From contig NZ_CP042288.1 of the NCBI RefSeq assembly GCF_022559625.1, positions 1,870,155-1,934,154 on the forward strand: DNA of 64,000 bases, written 5' to 3'. Source of the DNA: Aquisalinus flavus (GTDB lineage Bacteria > Pseudomonadota > Alphaproteobacteria > Caulobacterales > Parvularculaceae). Below the pieces are notes generated by a model. That model made no database searches. It was not told where the DNA came from and saw nothing but the letters and a program-made list of their open reading frames with translations. Numbering within the stretch: position 1 is the stretch's first letter; each line of letters opens with the position of its first letter. Both the position numbers and the translations under genes were made by a program. Positions 26,820 to 35,568 of this stretch are shown here, one piece after another.

Positions 26820-29435
26820 ATGAAAACAGACACAGCGCCGCAATCGGCCCCGAAAAAGATCTTCCTGAAGGACTATGCCAAGCCGGATTACCTGGTCGAG
26901 CATGTCAGCCTGACCTTCGCCCTGGACAAGACGAAAACGCGGGTCACGGCGCGGCTTTCAGTCAAGCGCAATGACGGTGCCGCCGCCGATGCGCCGCTGG
27001 TACTCGATGGCGAGGATCTCGACCTCGTCGCCATCGCCGTGGATGGCAAGTCGCTTGGCGAGGACGCCTACACCTATGAGCACAATGTGCTGACCGTGCG
27101 CGATGTGCCCGCCGCCTTCACGCTCGAGACCGAGGTTCTGATCAACCCGGACGCCAACACCAAGCTGTCCGGCCTCTACATCTCCAACGGCATGTTCTGC
27201 ACCCAGTGCGAAGCCGAGGGCTTCCGCCGCATCACCTTCTTCCCCGACCGTCCGGATGTGCTCTCGACCTATGATGTCCGCATCGAGGCCGACAAGAGCG
27301 CCTATCCAGTGCTGCTCGCCAACGGCAATCCCGGTGACAAGGGCGACCTCGAAAATGGCCGCCATTTCGCCGAATGGGCCGACCCGCATCCCAAGCCCGC
27401 CTATCTGTTCGCGCTGGTCGGCGGTGACCTCGCCCACAAGCAGGACAGTTTCACCACCATGTCAGGCCGCGAGGTGACGCTGCAGATCTTCGTCCAGCCG
27501 CACAATCTCGACAAGACGGATTATGCCCTCGACGCGCTGAAGCGCTCGATGAAATGGGACGAGGAAACCTTCGGCCGCGAATACGATCTCGACATTTTCA
27601 TGATCGTCGCCGTCGATCACTTCAATTTCGGTGCGATGGAGAACAAGGGGCTGAACATCTTCAACTCCTCCTGCGTTCTGGCGTCCGAGACGACCGCGAC
27701 CGATGGCGATTTCGAGCTGATCGAGTCCATCGTCGCGCACGAATATTTCCATAACTGGTCGGGCAACCGCGTCACCTGCCGCGACTGGTTCCAGCTCTGC
27801 CTCAAGGAAGGCTTCACCGTTTTCCGCGACCAGGAATTCACCGCCGATCAGCGCTCGCGCGCCGTCGCCCGCATCCGCGACGTACGCCGTCTGTGGCAGC
27901 GCCAGTTCCAGGAAGATGCCGGCCCCCTCGCCCACCCGGTGCGGCCGGAGAGCTACATCACCATCGACAATTTCTACACCGCCACCGTCTATGACAAGGG
28001 CGCCGAACTCGTCCGCATGATGAAGACCCTGCTGGGTCCAGAAGATTTCCGCAAGGCGACCGATCTCTATTTCGACAGGAATGACGGCACCGCCGCGACG
28101 GTCGAGGATTTCGTCGGCGCCATGGAAGAGGCCTCGGGCATCGACCTGACGCAATTCCGGCGCTGGTATTCCGATGCCGGCACGCCGCAGATCAGCGCCA
28201 CGGAGGCCTGGGACAATGGCACCTACGCGCTGACCCTGACCCAGCACACCGACCCGACACCGGGCCAGGACGACAAGGCACCGCGACACATCCCCGTGCG
28301 CATGGGCCTGATCGGGCCGGACGGGCCGATGGTCGACGAGAAAGTGCTTCAGCTGAAAGAAGAGAGCCAGACCTTCACCTTCGATGGATTGCAGACCAAG
28401 CCGGTCGCCTCCCTGTTTCGCGGCTTCTCCGCCCCGGTTACCGTCAAGCGAGAACTCGACACCGAAGAGCGCTTGCGTTTGATTGCACAGGATACGGACA
28501 GTTTCAATCGCTGGGCCACCGCCCACGCCTTCGCCATGGATCTGCTGAAATCCATGGCCGGGCAGCAGGAGATGAAGAACAGCCATGAAGCGCTGATCTC
28601 CTATGCCAAGGCGATCGAAACGATCATCACCGACGAGACACTGGAGCCTGCCTTCCGCGCCGAAGTGCTCCGTGTGCCGACCGAGACCGACATCGGCCGC
28701 GCCGTCGCGCAGATCGACCCGGACGCCATTTCCGAGGCGCGCCGCAAGTTCCGCCGCGGCCTGCTCGAGACCCTGAAGGGCACGCTGTCCGATCTCTATA
28801 CGGCCAATCTGGTCAATGATGACTACGATCCCGGCGCCGATCAGGCCGGCAAGCGCGCCCTGAAAAACGCCGCCCTCGCCCTGTTGATGGCCGAGCCGTC
28901 TGATACAACTGCCGAACTCGCCCTGAGACAGGCGGACAACGCCACCAACATGACCGACGAGGCCGGCGCGGTGTCACTGCTCGCCCAGTCGAACCGGCCG
29001 GAGCGAGAAGACGCCCTGTCGCGTTTCTATGACAAGTGGAAGCACGACCCGCTGGTCGTCAACAAATGGCTGGTTTGGCAGGCGCTCGCCGGCGGTGAGG
29101 ATGCGCTGGACAAGATCATCGCGCTGACCAGGCACGAAGCCTTCGACATGGGGAATCCGAACAAGGTGCGCTCGCTGATCGGTGCCTTTGCCATGGAAAA
29201 CCCCAAGGCGTTCCATCGCGCCGACGGGGCCGGCTATGACTTATTCTTCGAGAAGGTCCGAGAACTCGACAAGCGCAACCCGCAGGTCGCTGCGCGCCTG
29301 CTGACGGCGACGGAAGCCTGGCGCAGGCTGGAGCCGAAACGCCGCGACATGCTGGGCTCCCGCCTCAAGGCGCTGGCGCAGGAAGACGGCCTGTCGAACA
29401 ACACTTTCGAGATGGCAGAGCGCCTGTCGGATTGA
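26820..29435 (+). CDS. pepN: Aminopeptidase N (M1 family)
   Basis: An 871-residue M1 zinc aminopeptidase, the length of the E. coli enzyme. The exopeptidase motif GAMEN is at about residue 271 and the zinc site HEYFHNW at 307-313, with the third ligand Glu in KEGFTVFRDQEF. The C-terminal DUF3458-type helical domain is complete. I start at ATG 26820 (MKTDTAPQSAPKKIFLKDY); the 30 residues upstream in frame look non-coding. No signal peptide, so it is cytoplasmic peptide turnover. Confidence 0.96.
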   Translation: MKTDTAPQSAPKKIFLKDYAKPDYLVEHVSLTFALDKTKTRVTARLSVKRNDGAAADAPLVLDGEDLDLVAIAVDGKSLGEDAYTYEHNVLTVRDVPAAFTLETEVLINPDANTKLSGLYISNGMFCTQCEAEGFRRITFFPDRPDVLSTYDVRIEADKSAYPVLLANGNPGDKGDLENGRHFAEWADPHPKPAYLFALVGGDLAHKQDSFTTMSGREVTLQIFVQPHNLDKTDYALDALKRSMKWDEETFGREYDLDIFMIVAVDHFNFGAMENKGLNIFNSSCVLASETTATDGDFELIESIVAHEYFHNWSGNRVTCRDWFQLCLKEGFTVFRDQEFTADQRSRAVARIRDVRRLWQRQFQEDAGPLAHPVRPESYITIDNFYTATVYDKGAELVRMMKTLLGPEDFRKATDLYFDRNDGTAATVEDFVGAMEEASGIDLTQFRRWYSDAGTPQISATEAWDNGTYALTLTQHTDPTPGQDDKAPRHIPVRMGLIGPDGPMVDEKVLQLKEESQTFTFDGLQTKPVASLFRGFSAPVTVKRELDTEERLRLIAQDTDSFNRWATAHAFAMDLLKSMAGQQEMKNSHEALISYAKAIETIITDETLEPAFRAEVLRVPTETDIGRAVAQIDPDAISEARRKFRRGLLETLKGTLSDLYTANLVNDDYDPGADQAGKRALKNAALALLMAEPSDTTAELALRQADNATNMTDEAGAVSLLAQSNRPEREDALSRFYDKWKHDPLVVNKWLVWQALAGGEDALDKIIALTRHEAFDMGNPNKVRSLIGAFAMENPKAFHRADGAGYDLFFEKVRELDKRNPQVAARLLTATEAWRRLEPKRRDMLGSRLKALAQEDGLSNNTFEMAERLSD

Positions 29436-29525
29436 AGCCGCGGTTAACGAAAATTAGCCAGCTTCCTTAAGCAAGCCTTATTCGCTGCGTTGTATCGTCG
29501 GCGCCATGCAACTTGGGGCGGGCAT

Positions 29526-30401
29526 ATGGCACGGCGTCCATCGCGAAAATCTGGCGCGCTGCCTTGGCAGGCGCAACTTTTCATGCTTGGCCTCGCAGGC
29601 TGGTACGGCCTGAACCATTTTGATGCCTTCGAGGGTGGCGCATTTACCGCCTTCGTTATTGGCGCCATGACGATTGTCTTTTTGGCCGTCTCCATACCCG
29701 CCGTGGCAATATTTCTATTCCACAGAAGCCGGGCTAGAGCGTTTCAAAAGCGCCTCGATATGCAGATGGAGGAACACCGGGTTACGCTCGCTGCACTTTA
29801 TATGCGGACACGTAACCAGGATGATTTTGGCAATATCGACGACACGCTTTGGCGCAGGAAAATAAATGAATTCCTGCAAAAGCAAGTATATCAGGGTACG
29901 GATTTCCGTGAGTGGGCAAAATCACGAGAGGCCGCCGAGGCACTTGTCCACGTCGATGCTTTCGCCGCAGCGGAAGTGCAGGCAGTGCGCGCGCACGACC
30001 CGATATTGACGCGAGAACCGGCTACTCTGAGTCCCACCCAGTATGAAATCGTGTGCGGCAGGGCTCTCAAGCAGAATGGTTGGAAGGTTCGGTTGACCCC
30101 GGCCAGCGGTGATTCCGGTGCTGACGTCATTGCCCAAAAGGGCCCGGTCAGGCTGGCCATACAATGCAAGCGCTATTCAGGCAAGGTTGGCAACAAGGCG
30201 TTGCAGGAGGTGCATGCCGCAAAGACGCTCTATCGCTGTACACATGCATGTGTCGTGGCGCCCTCCGGATTCACCAAGCAGGCGCTGTATGAGGCGAATG
30301 GGCTCAATATCGATCTGCTCCATCACGCGGAGCTTGTTGCCCGCGCCGAAAGCCTGTTGAGCCACGCAACGAAGAACAGGAACCTTTCAGCTAGCGGCTG
30401 A
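29526..30401 (+). CDS. Membrane-anchored restriction endonuclease-like (Mrr_cat) protein
   Basis: A 291-residue protein with two membrane segments (about 20-35 and 43-70), a helical middle, and a C-terminal PD-(D/E)XK nuclease domain of the Mrr type: GWKVRLTPASGDSGADVIAQ supplies the acidic residue and LAIQCKRYSGKVGNKALQEV supplies the QxK pair. The start ATG 29526 follows GGGGCGGGC. Codon choice is less GC-rich than its neighbours, compatible with transfer. No methylase or specificity subunit is nearby, so a classic restriction role is doubtful; membrane-tethered members of this family are mostly uncharacterised. Confidence 0.8.
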   Translation: MARRPSRKSGALPWQAQLFMLGLAGWYGLNHFDAFEGGAFTAFVIGAMTIVFLAVSIPAVAIFLFHRSRARAFQKRLDMQMEEHRVTLAALYMRTRNQDDFGNIDDTLWRRKINEFLQKQVYQGTDFREWAKSREAAEALVHVDAFAAAEVQAVRAHDPILTREPATLSPTQYEIVCGRALKQNGWKVRLTPASGDSGADVIAQKGPVRLAIQCKRYSGKVGNKALQEVHAAKTLYRCTHACVVAPSGFTKQALYEANGLNIDLLHHAELVARAESLLSHATKNRNLSASG

Positions 30402-30440
30402 TATGGTCCGGCCCCATTACGGCGAGATTGTGATCACTCC

Positions 30441-30531
30441 ATTCTTACCGTAATTTAAGCTCCGTACACGCTCACTGTTGCGTAATCACAACACTCTTTC
30501 GCCTGCCACAATAATACCCAAATTCTTACCG
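30441..30531 (+). promoter_or_regulatory. Direct repeat ATTCTTACCG upstream of the beta-barrel gene
   Basis: The 10-mer ATTCTTACCG occurs at 30441-30450 and 30522-30531 in the AT-richer 189-bp region before the outer-membrane protein gene. Such pairs may be regulator sites. This region should hold the promoter, but I cannot assign -35/-10 boxes with confidence. Confidence 0.35.
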
Positions 30532-30590
30532 GAACATTCCTCCTTCCACGTCGTTTACGGCACATGTCTGCAATGGAAAGGACTAATGTT

Positions 30591-31217
30591 ATGAGTAAGA
30601 AAATTCTGGTCGCTACTGCGAGTGCCCTGGTGATGGGCGGTGCCTCCACGGCCATGGCCCAGAACTATGCCACCGAAGACACCGGCTTCTATATCGGCGG
30701 CGGCTATACCTTCCTTGATGTGGAAACGGATAATGACATCGGTGACAACACCAATGCCGCAACCGCGCGCCTCGGCTATCAATTCACTCCGAACTGGTCG
30801 GTCGAGGGTGAAGGCACGTTCGGCGTCGATGATGGCGAATTCGATTATGAAGGCAGCGAGGACGATTTCGACTTCGATGCCAACAATGACGGCGACATCG
30901 ACGATGCGCTGATCGGCACCGGCGATATCGGCCTTGACTATCAGGCTGCCATTTTCGGCCGCTACACCCTGCCCGTCAGCGACCGGTTCGATGTCTTCGC
31001 CCGCGCTGGCTATGGCTTCACCGAGATCGATTCCACGATCGAACTTGCGGATGGTACCGAGTTTCGGACCGGCGGGTCCGAGAATGGCGCCGCGTTCGGG
31101 GCCGGGGCTGCGTTCGATGTTACTGAATCCAGTTCCATCCGTGCCGATTACACCCGCTACGAATATGACGAGGCCAATGCCGATGCCGGCACCGTCTCCT
31201 ACGAGTATAAATTCTAG
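30591..31217 (+). CDS. Outer-membrane beta-barrel protein (OmpA/porin-like)
   Basis: A 208-residue protein with a signal peptide (KKILVATASALVMGGASTAMA-QN) and alternating beta-strand pattern: GFYIGGGYTFLDVE, TARLGYQFTPNWSVEGEGTFGV, AIFGRYTLPVSDRFDVFARAG, and a terminal strand ending YEYKF with C-terminal Phe, the outer-membrane sorting signature. It resembles eight-stranded barrels. An Asp/Asn-rich acidic loop (about 87-112) may bind calcium. AAGGA lies eight bases before ATG 30591. It is followed by a strong terminator, so it is monocistronic. Confidence 0.85.
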   Translation: MSKKILVATASALVMGGASTAMAQNYATEDTGFYIGGGYTFLDVETDNDIGDNTNAATARLGYQFTPNWSVEGEGTFGVDDGEFDYEGSEDDFDFDANNDGDIDDALIGTGDIGLDYQAAIFGRYTLPVSDRFDVFARAGYGFTEIDSTIELADGTEFRTGGSENGAAFGAGAAFDVTESSSIRADYTRYEYDEANADAGTVSYEYKF

Positions 31218-31268
31218 CGATAGCTGACCCACTTGCTGCGGCCCTCCCTGCCCGGGTGCCGCAGCCTT

Positions 31269-31302
31269 TAAAGCCGCTCCGCGTCTCGCGAAGCGGCTTT
31301 TT
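31269..31302 (+). terminator. Rho-independent terminator of the beta-barrel gene
   Basis: A 9-bp stem AAAGCCGCT / AGCGGCTTT with a 13-base GC loop is followed by a run of six T (31297-31302), 52 bases after the stop codon. Confidence 0.88.
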
Positions 31303-31443
31303 TGCGTTTCGACATGCTGCACGGTAGAGTGGTATTGGGGAGAAATAACCGGTGAAATCAGGGGTTTGTTAACCCTTTAGGGCGTGACAGGGTGAGTCGA
31401 ACCGGAATAGTTTCAAAACAGTAAACATTCGGCTGTTATAGCC

Positions 31444-31498
31444 CCCGAGACTGAACGACCCGAGACTGCCCGACGACGAGAACCCCCGACGACGAGAA
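31444..31498 (+). repeat. Two nested tandem repeats abutting the histidine kinase start
   Basis: CCCGAGACTG occurs at 31444-31453 and 31459-31468, followed directly by CCCGACGACGAGAA at 31469-31482 and 31485-31498. The last copy ends two bases before the ATG at 31501, so it includes the ribosome-binding region, in which no strong Shine-Dalgarno sequence is seen. Confidence 0.7.
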
Positions 31499-31500
31499 TC

Positions 31501-33897
31501 ATGGCTCACCTCGACAACACCAAATCGCCAATGGCACTGGGCATTCCGCGCGACGATAGCGCCGGGCGCACTCCGTCCACAACCGGCGATGACGGAATGC
31601 TGGACGCCATCTCCCGCCACCAGGCGACGGACACGGCGCAGGATGAGCGCCCGGTTGACCGTTTCGTCATCGAGATGCCATCGTTGAAGGCTGTCGCCAT
31701 TCTCGGCGGGGTCCTGATGGCAGCGATTTCCCTGCTCATCATGTTCCGCGCGGCTGGCGAGGCCGGCGACCGCCGCATCGAGACGGAACTGGTCCAGAGC
31801 CGTATCGCCGTTGCGACCGCCGATCAGCTCGCGCCGTTGCGGGTCGCCGACCCGTCGATCGAGGCGAGCCTCGTGCGCCGTATCATGCTCGACAACTCAG
31901 TCGGACCGCGCACTGCTGTCTTTGACATCGCCGCGGACCGGTCTTCCTATATCAGCGCGGGCGCGACCGATTTCTATGCCCTGCATCCCGATGACATGGC
32001 GGGCTTCAACCTGTCCCAGCCTGGTGTCTCACTGTTTGAAAAGGGCGCGGTCGCCAATGGCACGATCGGCGAGACGATGGTGACATGGCGCCCGATGGCC
32101 GACGGCCGCGCGGTCGTTGTGCTCTCCCCGGCGCGGGATATTTTCGCCCGCACGCCGCCATGGATCACCTCGTCCATGATCCTCGCTGTGTTCCTGCTGA
32201 TCGCCGGCAGCATGTTCCTGCTTGTGCGCCGGCAATCGCTGGCCATGGGGCGCGCCAGCAACGCCCTCGCCGATGCCCGGGAACGCCTGTCGGCGTTCGA
32301 GGATCTCGGCGGCGGGTCCTGGTCCGTCGATCCGAAGGCCGGTCTCGTCACCCTGCCGGCGTCATTGATGCAGAAACTCGGTATCGGCTCGAAAGACCGC
32401 AAGCTGGTGCTGCGCGAGGTGTCCGGCCTGATCCATCCCAAGGATATCCGCCCGGTCCTCTCCCTGTGGTCGGGCAAGTCGGACAGCGCCCAGCCGATGC
32501 AGTTCCGCATGCGCTCGGGCACGCGCGGCTGGATCTGGGTCATGACCCGCCTCGACACCCTGTCGGATCCCTGTCACGGCATCATCGTCCCGTTGGGCGA
32601 GAACCCGGTCGATAATGGCCGCGCCGCCAAGCTGCAGGCACGATTGACCGACGCGATCGAAAGCATCCCCGAAGCATTCCTGCTGTGGGACGACCAGGGC
32701 CGGCTGGTCACCTGGAACCGCAAATTCTGCAACATTTTCCGGATCCAGCCGACGCGGCTTGTCGCCGGGCAGAATATCGGCCTTGTCGCCGATCTGGCCG
32801 AAGAGGACAAGGAAACGGTCACGGAATATTTCGGCCCGCCCGCCGATGGCCGCGAGCAATCGCTGGAAGTGCGCCTGCCCGGCAATCGCTGGGGCCATGT
32901 CTCCCGCCGCCGCACCCAGGAAGGCGGCTGGGTCTGCGTCGTTACCAATATCACCGACATGAAGCGCCGCGCCCGTGCCCAGAAGCGCAAGGAGCGCGAA
33001 CTGGAGATGACGGTGGAGACGCTGGAACAGTCCCGCTCCGAACTGCGCGAGGCGATGCACAATTACCAGATCGAGAAAAAGCGGGCGGAGGATGCCAACC
33101 TCTCCAAGTCCGAATTCCTCGCCAATATGAGCCACGAGCTGCGCACGCCGCTGAACGCCATCAACGGCTTTTCGGAAGTGATGCAGTCGGAGCTCTACGG
33201 GCCCATCGGTCATGCCAAGTACAAGGAATATATCGACGACATTCTCGGCTCCGGCCGTCACTTGCTGGCGCTGATCGACGACATTCTCGACATGTCCAAG
33301 ATCGAGGCCGGCAGGATGGAGTTGAACCCGCAGCCGGTCGACCTCGAACGCATTCTCGGCGAGGGCCTGCGCTTCGTCGAGCCGGAAACGCGCGAACGCG
33401 ATATCCTGCTGACATCCTCGATCAACACGCTGCCCTCGGTCTGGGCGGATAACCGCGCGACGAAACAGGTCTTCGTGAATCTGTTGTCCAATGCGGTGAA
33501 GTTCACCGAGGCAGGCGGCTCCGTTACCGTGACGGCGCAGGCCGACCTCGATTCCGTCACGGTACTGATCGCCGATACAGGCATCGGCATCGCCCGCGAC
33601 CGCCTGCAGAAACTCGGCGAGCCGTTCGAACTGATCGAGGATCACCTGGCCAAGAGCCGCAATGGATCTGGCCTCGGCCTGGCCCTGTCGAAATCACTGA
33701 TGGAGCTGCAAAGCGGCCTGCTCGTCATGGCCAGCGAAAAAGGCCGCGGTACTGTCGCCGCCTTCACCATTCCGCGCCGCGCGGGCGTCACGGTGAAAGT
33801 TCCGGAAATCCTGCGCCGCCACGGTCATGTGCTGACCAGATTGCCGAGCCCGGCGAGGGCTGCGAGAGTCGGCGCACAGGAACGCGCTGCGGAATAG
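31501..33897 (+). CDS. PAS-domain sensor histidine kinase (PleC/DivJ-like architecture)
   Basis: A 798-residue inner-membrane kinase. Membrane segments near residues 63-81 and 222-243 bracket a periplasmic domain of about 140 residues. One or two PAS domains follow (ESIPEAFLLWDDQGRLVTWN near 385), then a coiled coil, the HisKA box NMSHELRTPLNAINGFSEVM with phosphorylated H545, and a HATPase domain with N, G1 and G2 boxes (DTGIGIARD, GSGLGLALSKSLMELQ). The HisKA sequence (FSEVMQSELYGPIG, YIDDILGSGRHLLALIDDILD) is the alphaproteobacterial PleC-like type. No response regulator is adjacent, as usual for kinases feeding DivK/PleD-type regulators. Confidence 0.92.
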   Translation: MAHLDNTKSPMALGIPRDDSAGRTPSTTGDDGMLDAISRHQATDTAQDERPVDRFVIEMPSLKAVAILGGVLMAAISLLIMFRAAGEAGDRRIETELVQSRIAVATADQLAPLRVADPSIEASLVRRIMLDNSVGPRTAVFDIAADRSSYISAGATDFYALHPDDMAGFNLSQPGVSLFEKGAVANGTIGETMVTWRPMADGRAVVVLSPARDIFARTPPWITSSMILAVFLLIAGSMFLLVRRQSLAMGRASNALADARERLSAFEDLGGGSWSVDPKAGLVTLPASLMQKLGIGSKDRKLVLREVSGLIHPKDIRPVLSLWSGKSDSAQPMQFRMRSGTRGWIWVMTRLDTLSDPCHGIIVPLGENPVDNGRAAKLQARLTDAIESIPEAFLLWDDQGRLVTWNRKFCNIFRIQPTRLVAGQNIGLVADLAEEDKETVTEYFGPPADGREQSLEVRLPGNRWGHVSRRRTQEGGWVCVVTNITDMKRRARAQKRKERELEMTVETLEQSRSELREAMHNYQIEKKRAEDANLSKSEFLANMSHELRTPLNAINGFSEVMQSELYGPIGHAKYKEYIDDILGSGRHLLALIDDILDMSKIEAGRMELNPQPVDLERILGEGLRFVEPETRERDILLTSSINTLPSVWADNRATKQVFVNLLSNAVKFTEAGGSVTVTAQADLDSVTVLIADTGIGIARDRLQKLGEPFELIEDHLAKSRNGSGLGLALSKSLMELQSGLLVMASEKGRGTVAAFTIPRRAGVTVKVPEILRRHGHVLTRLPSPARAARVGAQERAAE

Positions 33898-33915
33898 CCG
33901 CTCCGGCCCCGGCTG

Positions 33916-34473
33916 CTACTCGTCGTCCATCGGCCGCAGGGGCCGCATGTCGCGGGAGCCTTCACGCTCCTCCCGCCACTCCTCGATGCGCCCGCGCCAG
34001 CGAGCCCGCATTTCCTCTTCCTGCTCGATGACGCGCTCGGCAAAGGCAATGCGCTCTTCATCGGGCAGGCTCGTCACCATGTCGAGAACGGTGGAATACA
34101 TCAGGTCCTTGCCCTCGGCTTCCAGCGTTCTCATTTCCTGCGACAGCTGGCGGAAGGCATCCTCGTCGAAGTCAGGCTTGCGCATCAATTCGAGCGCCTC
34201 GCGTCTCTTCATCCAGACCTCGCGGTGCAGGTCACGGGCCGCCGGGATCTGTCTACGGATCTTCTCGCGCATTTTCAGGCGGAATTCCTCCGGCAGGTCC
34301 TCGAAGGCGCGGGGTGACAGGAACAGGTCGTCACCGCCGCCACGATTGTCATGATCGCCATGATGGCGCGGGCCATCCATGGGCGGCCTGCCGCCATGCA
34401 GGACTGTCCCGCTGAGGATCGCGAAAGCGAGAAAAACGTTGACGACGAGCGATGCTATCAGGGCAAACCGCAT
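33916..34473 (-). CDS. CpxP/Spy-like periplasmic heavy-metal sensor protein
   Basis: A 185-residue protein with an N-terminal membrane segment (FALIASLVVNVFLAFAILSG), a His/Gly/Asp-rich patch (RHHGDHDNRGGGDD) and an Arg/Glu-rich helical domain typical of periplasmic heavy-metal sensors (Spy/CpxP/CnrX group). I start at ATG 34473, nine bases after AGGAGG and adjacent to the anti-sigma gene stop. Position behind a sigma/anti-sigma pair matches CnrX- or CpxP-like feedback partners. The metal or stress signal is unknown. Confidence 0.75.
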   Translation of the reverse strand: MRFALIASLVVNVFLAFAILSGTVLHGGRPPMDGPRHHGDHDNRGGGDDLFLSPRAFEDLPEEFRLKMREKIRRQIPAARDLHREVWMKRREALELMRKPDFDEDAFRQLSQEMRTLEAEGKDLMYSTVLDMVTSLPDEERIAFAERVIEQEEEMRARWRGRIEEWREEREGSRDMRPLRPMDDE

Positions 34474-34474
34474 G

Positions 34475-34885
34475 TTAAAGGTCCTCCTCAAGCAGCGTGG
34501 CGAGTATATCGTCAGACTGCAGATAAATGGCAAACTGCTCTTCCGGTGTCACGCCTTCACCCACAGGCGAAACGGACGGCAGCACGGCGCCGGCAATGAT
34601 GCCCGCGACCCCAGCCGCGGCGAAGGCCTGCCACGCAGGCGGGCGGAAAAAGCCGGTAATCGCCGACAGGCCCTTGCGCTGCCATGCCGGTGCCGCGGCG
34701 GAGCGCTCTTCACGCGCCCCCGCCGGCGCGGCGGCGTCGGGCAGCTGCGCCATGATCCGCGCCATCGCTGCCTCGCCGAGCGGCGGTGCCGGGTCATCGG
34801 CCCTGTCACGGGCAATCGCCGCGATGAGCTGGCGGTCTTCAGGCTCTAACTCCGTATGCGTTTTCATCTTGTTTCCATCACTCAT
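34475..34885 (-). CDS. Putative membrane anti-sigma factor
   Basis: A 136-residue protein with a cytoplasmic N-terminal part, a membrane segment near residues 87-106 (QAFAAAGVAGIIAGAVLPSV) and a short periplasmic tail. There is no zinc-binding HxxxCxxC motif, so it is not a classical ZAS protein. Its role is inferred from position, between an ECF sigma gene and a periplasmic sensor gene. The start ATG 34885 follows GGGGGACGGA, directly after the sigma stop. Confidence 0.7.
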   Translation of the reverse strand: MSDGNKMKTHTELEPEDRQLIAAIARDRADDPAPPLGEAAMARIMAQLPDAAAPAGAREERSAAAPAWQRKGLSAITGFFRPPAWQAFAAAGVAGIIAGAVLPSVSPVGEGVTPEEQFAIYLQSDDILATLLEEDL

Positions 34886-34901
34886 TTCCGTCCCCCGCAA
34901 T

Positions 34902-35471
34902 TCATCCGTCGGCCAGCGCCGCGGCCAGTTTCATATCCTTGCGCATCAAGCGCCGCGCCCGCGCCAGCAATGATTCCAGCGCCTCGATACTGATATCCAT
35001 CGCCTCTGCCGCCTCATGGTTGGACAGCTCCTCGTAGTGGCACAGGACGATCGCCATCTTCTGGCGCTCCGGCAGCCGGTCGAGTGCCGCACGCACGGCA
35101 AGCCCGCGCTCGCGCGCCTCCAGCACCGCATCGGCACCAGGATCATCCGCCATTTGCTCGGGCAGGTCATCGCCGGCAGCCTGTTCGTAGCGCGTCGACG
35201 CCTTGCGCAGCCGGTCGTAGCACAGATTGACCGTCACCCGGTGCAGCCAGGTGGAGAACAGCGCCTTGCCCTCCTGCCAATCTGCCGCCTGCCGCATCAT
35301 CCGGATGAACGCCTCCTGCACGATGTCCTCGGCGGCGCTGCGCGTACCGGTCATGCGATAGGCGACCGCCATCAGCCGGTCGGAATGACGCAGAACCAGC
35401 CGCGACGCGGCAGCTGCATCGCCCCGGGCCAGCAGCCGGATATCCTCGATGTCAGGGTCTTCAAGGGACAA
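34902..35471 (-). CDS. ECF-type RNA polymerase sigma factor
   Basis: A 189-residue group IV sigma factor: region 2 (SAAEDIVQEAFIRMMRQAADW, with core-binding and -10 recognition helices) and region 4 (RLPERQKMAIVLCHYEELSN, then EAAEAMDISIEALESLLARARR). The only upstream in-frame start is TTG at 35471, needed to keep region 2 whole; GGAAAC lies seven bases before it. The downstream genes encode an anti-sigma and a periplasmic sensor, so this is a cell-surface signalling unit, probably responding to metal or envelope stress. Confidence 0.9.
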   Translation of the reverse strand: MSLEDPDIEDIRLLARGDAAAASRLVLRHSDRLMAVAYRMTGTRSAAEDIVQEAFIRMMRQAADWQEGKALFSTWLHRVTVNLCYDRLRKASTRYEQAAGDDLPEQMADDPGADAVLEARERGLAVRAALDRLPERQKMAIVLCHYEELSNHEAAEAMDISIEALESLLARARRLMRKDMKLAAALADG

Positions 35472-35568
35472 GGCTGTTTCCGGTCTCCAAAGGCATTGCG
35501 CGGCTACCGCTCGCTGACAGGACTATAACGCCGCAGCGGCAGGAATCCGTCGCGAAGAATGCACCGGG

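Noticed and set aside
29441..29475. TTAA-rich sequence resembling CtrA sites near 29.45 kb and 63.73 kb
   Set aside because: The TTAA-N7-TTAA spacing is not met exactly in either case.
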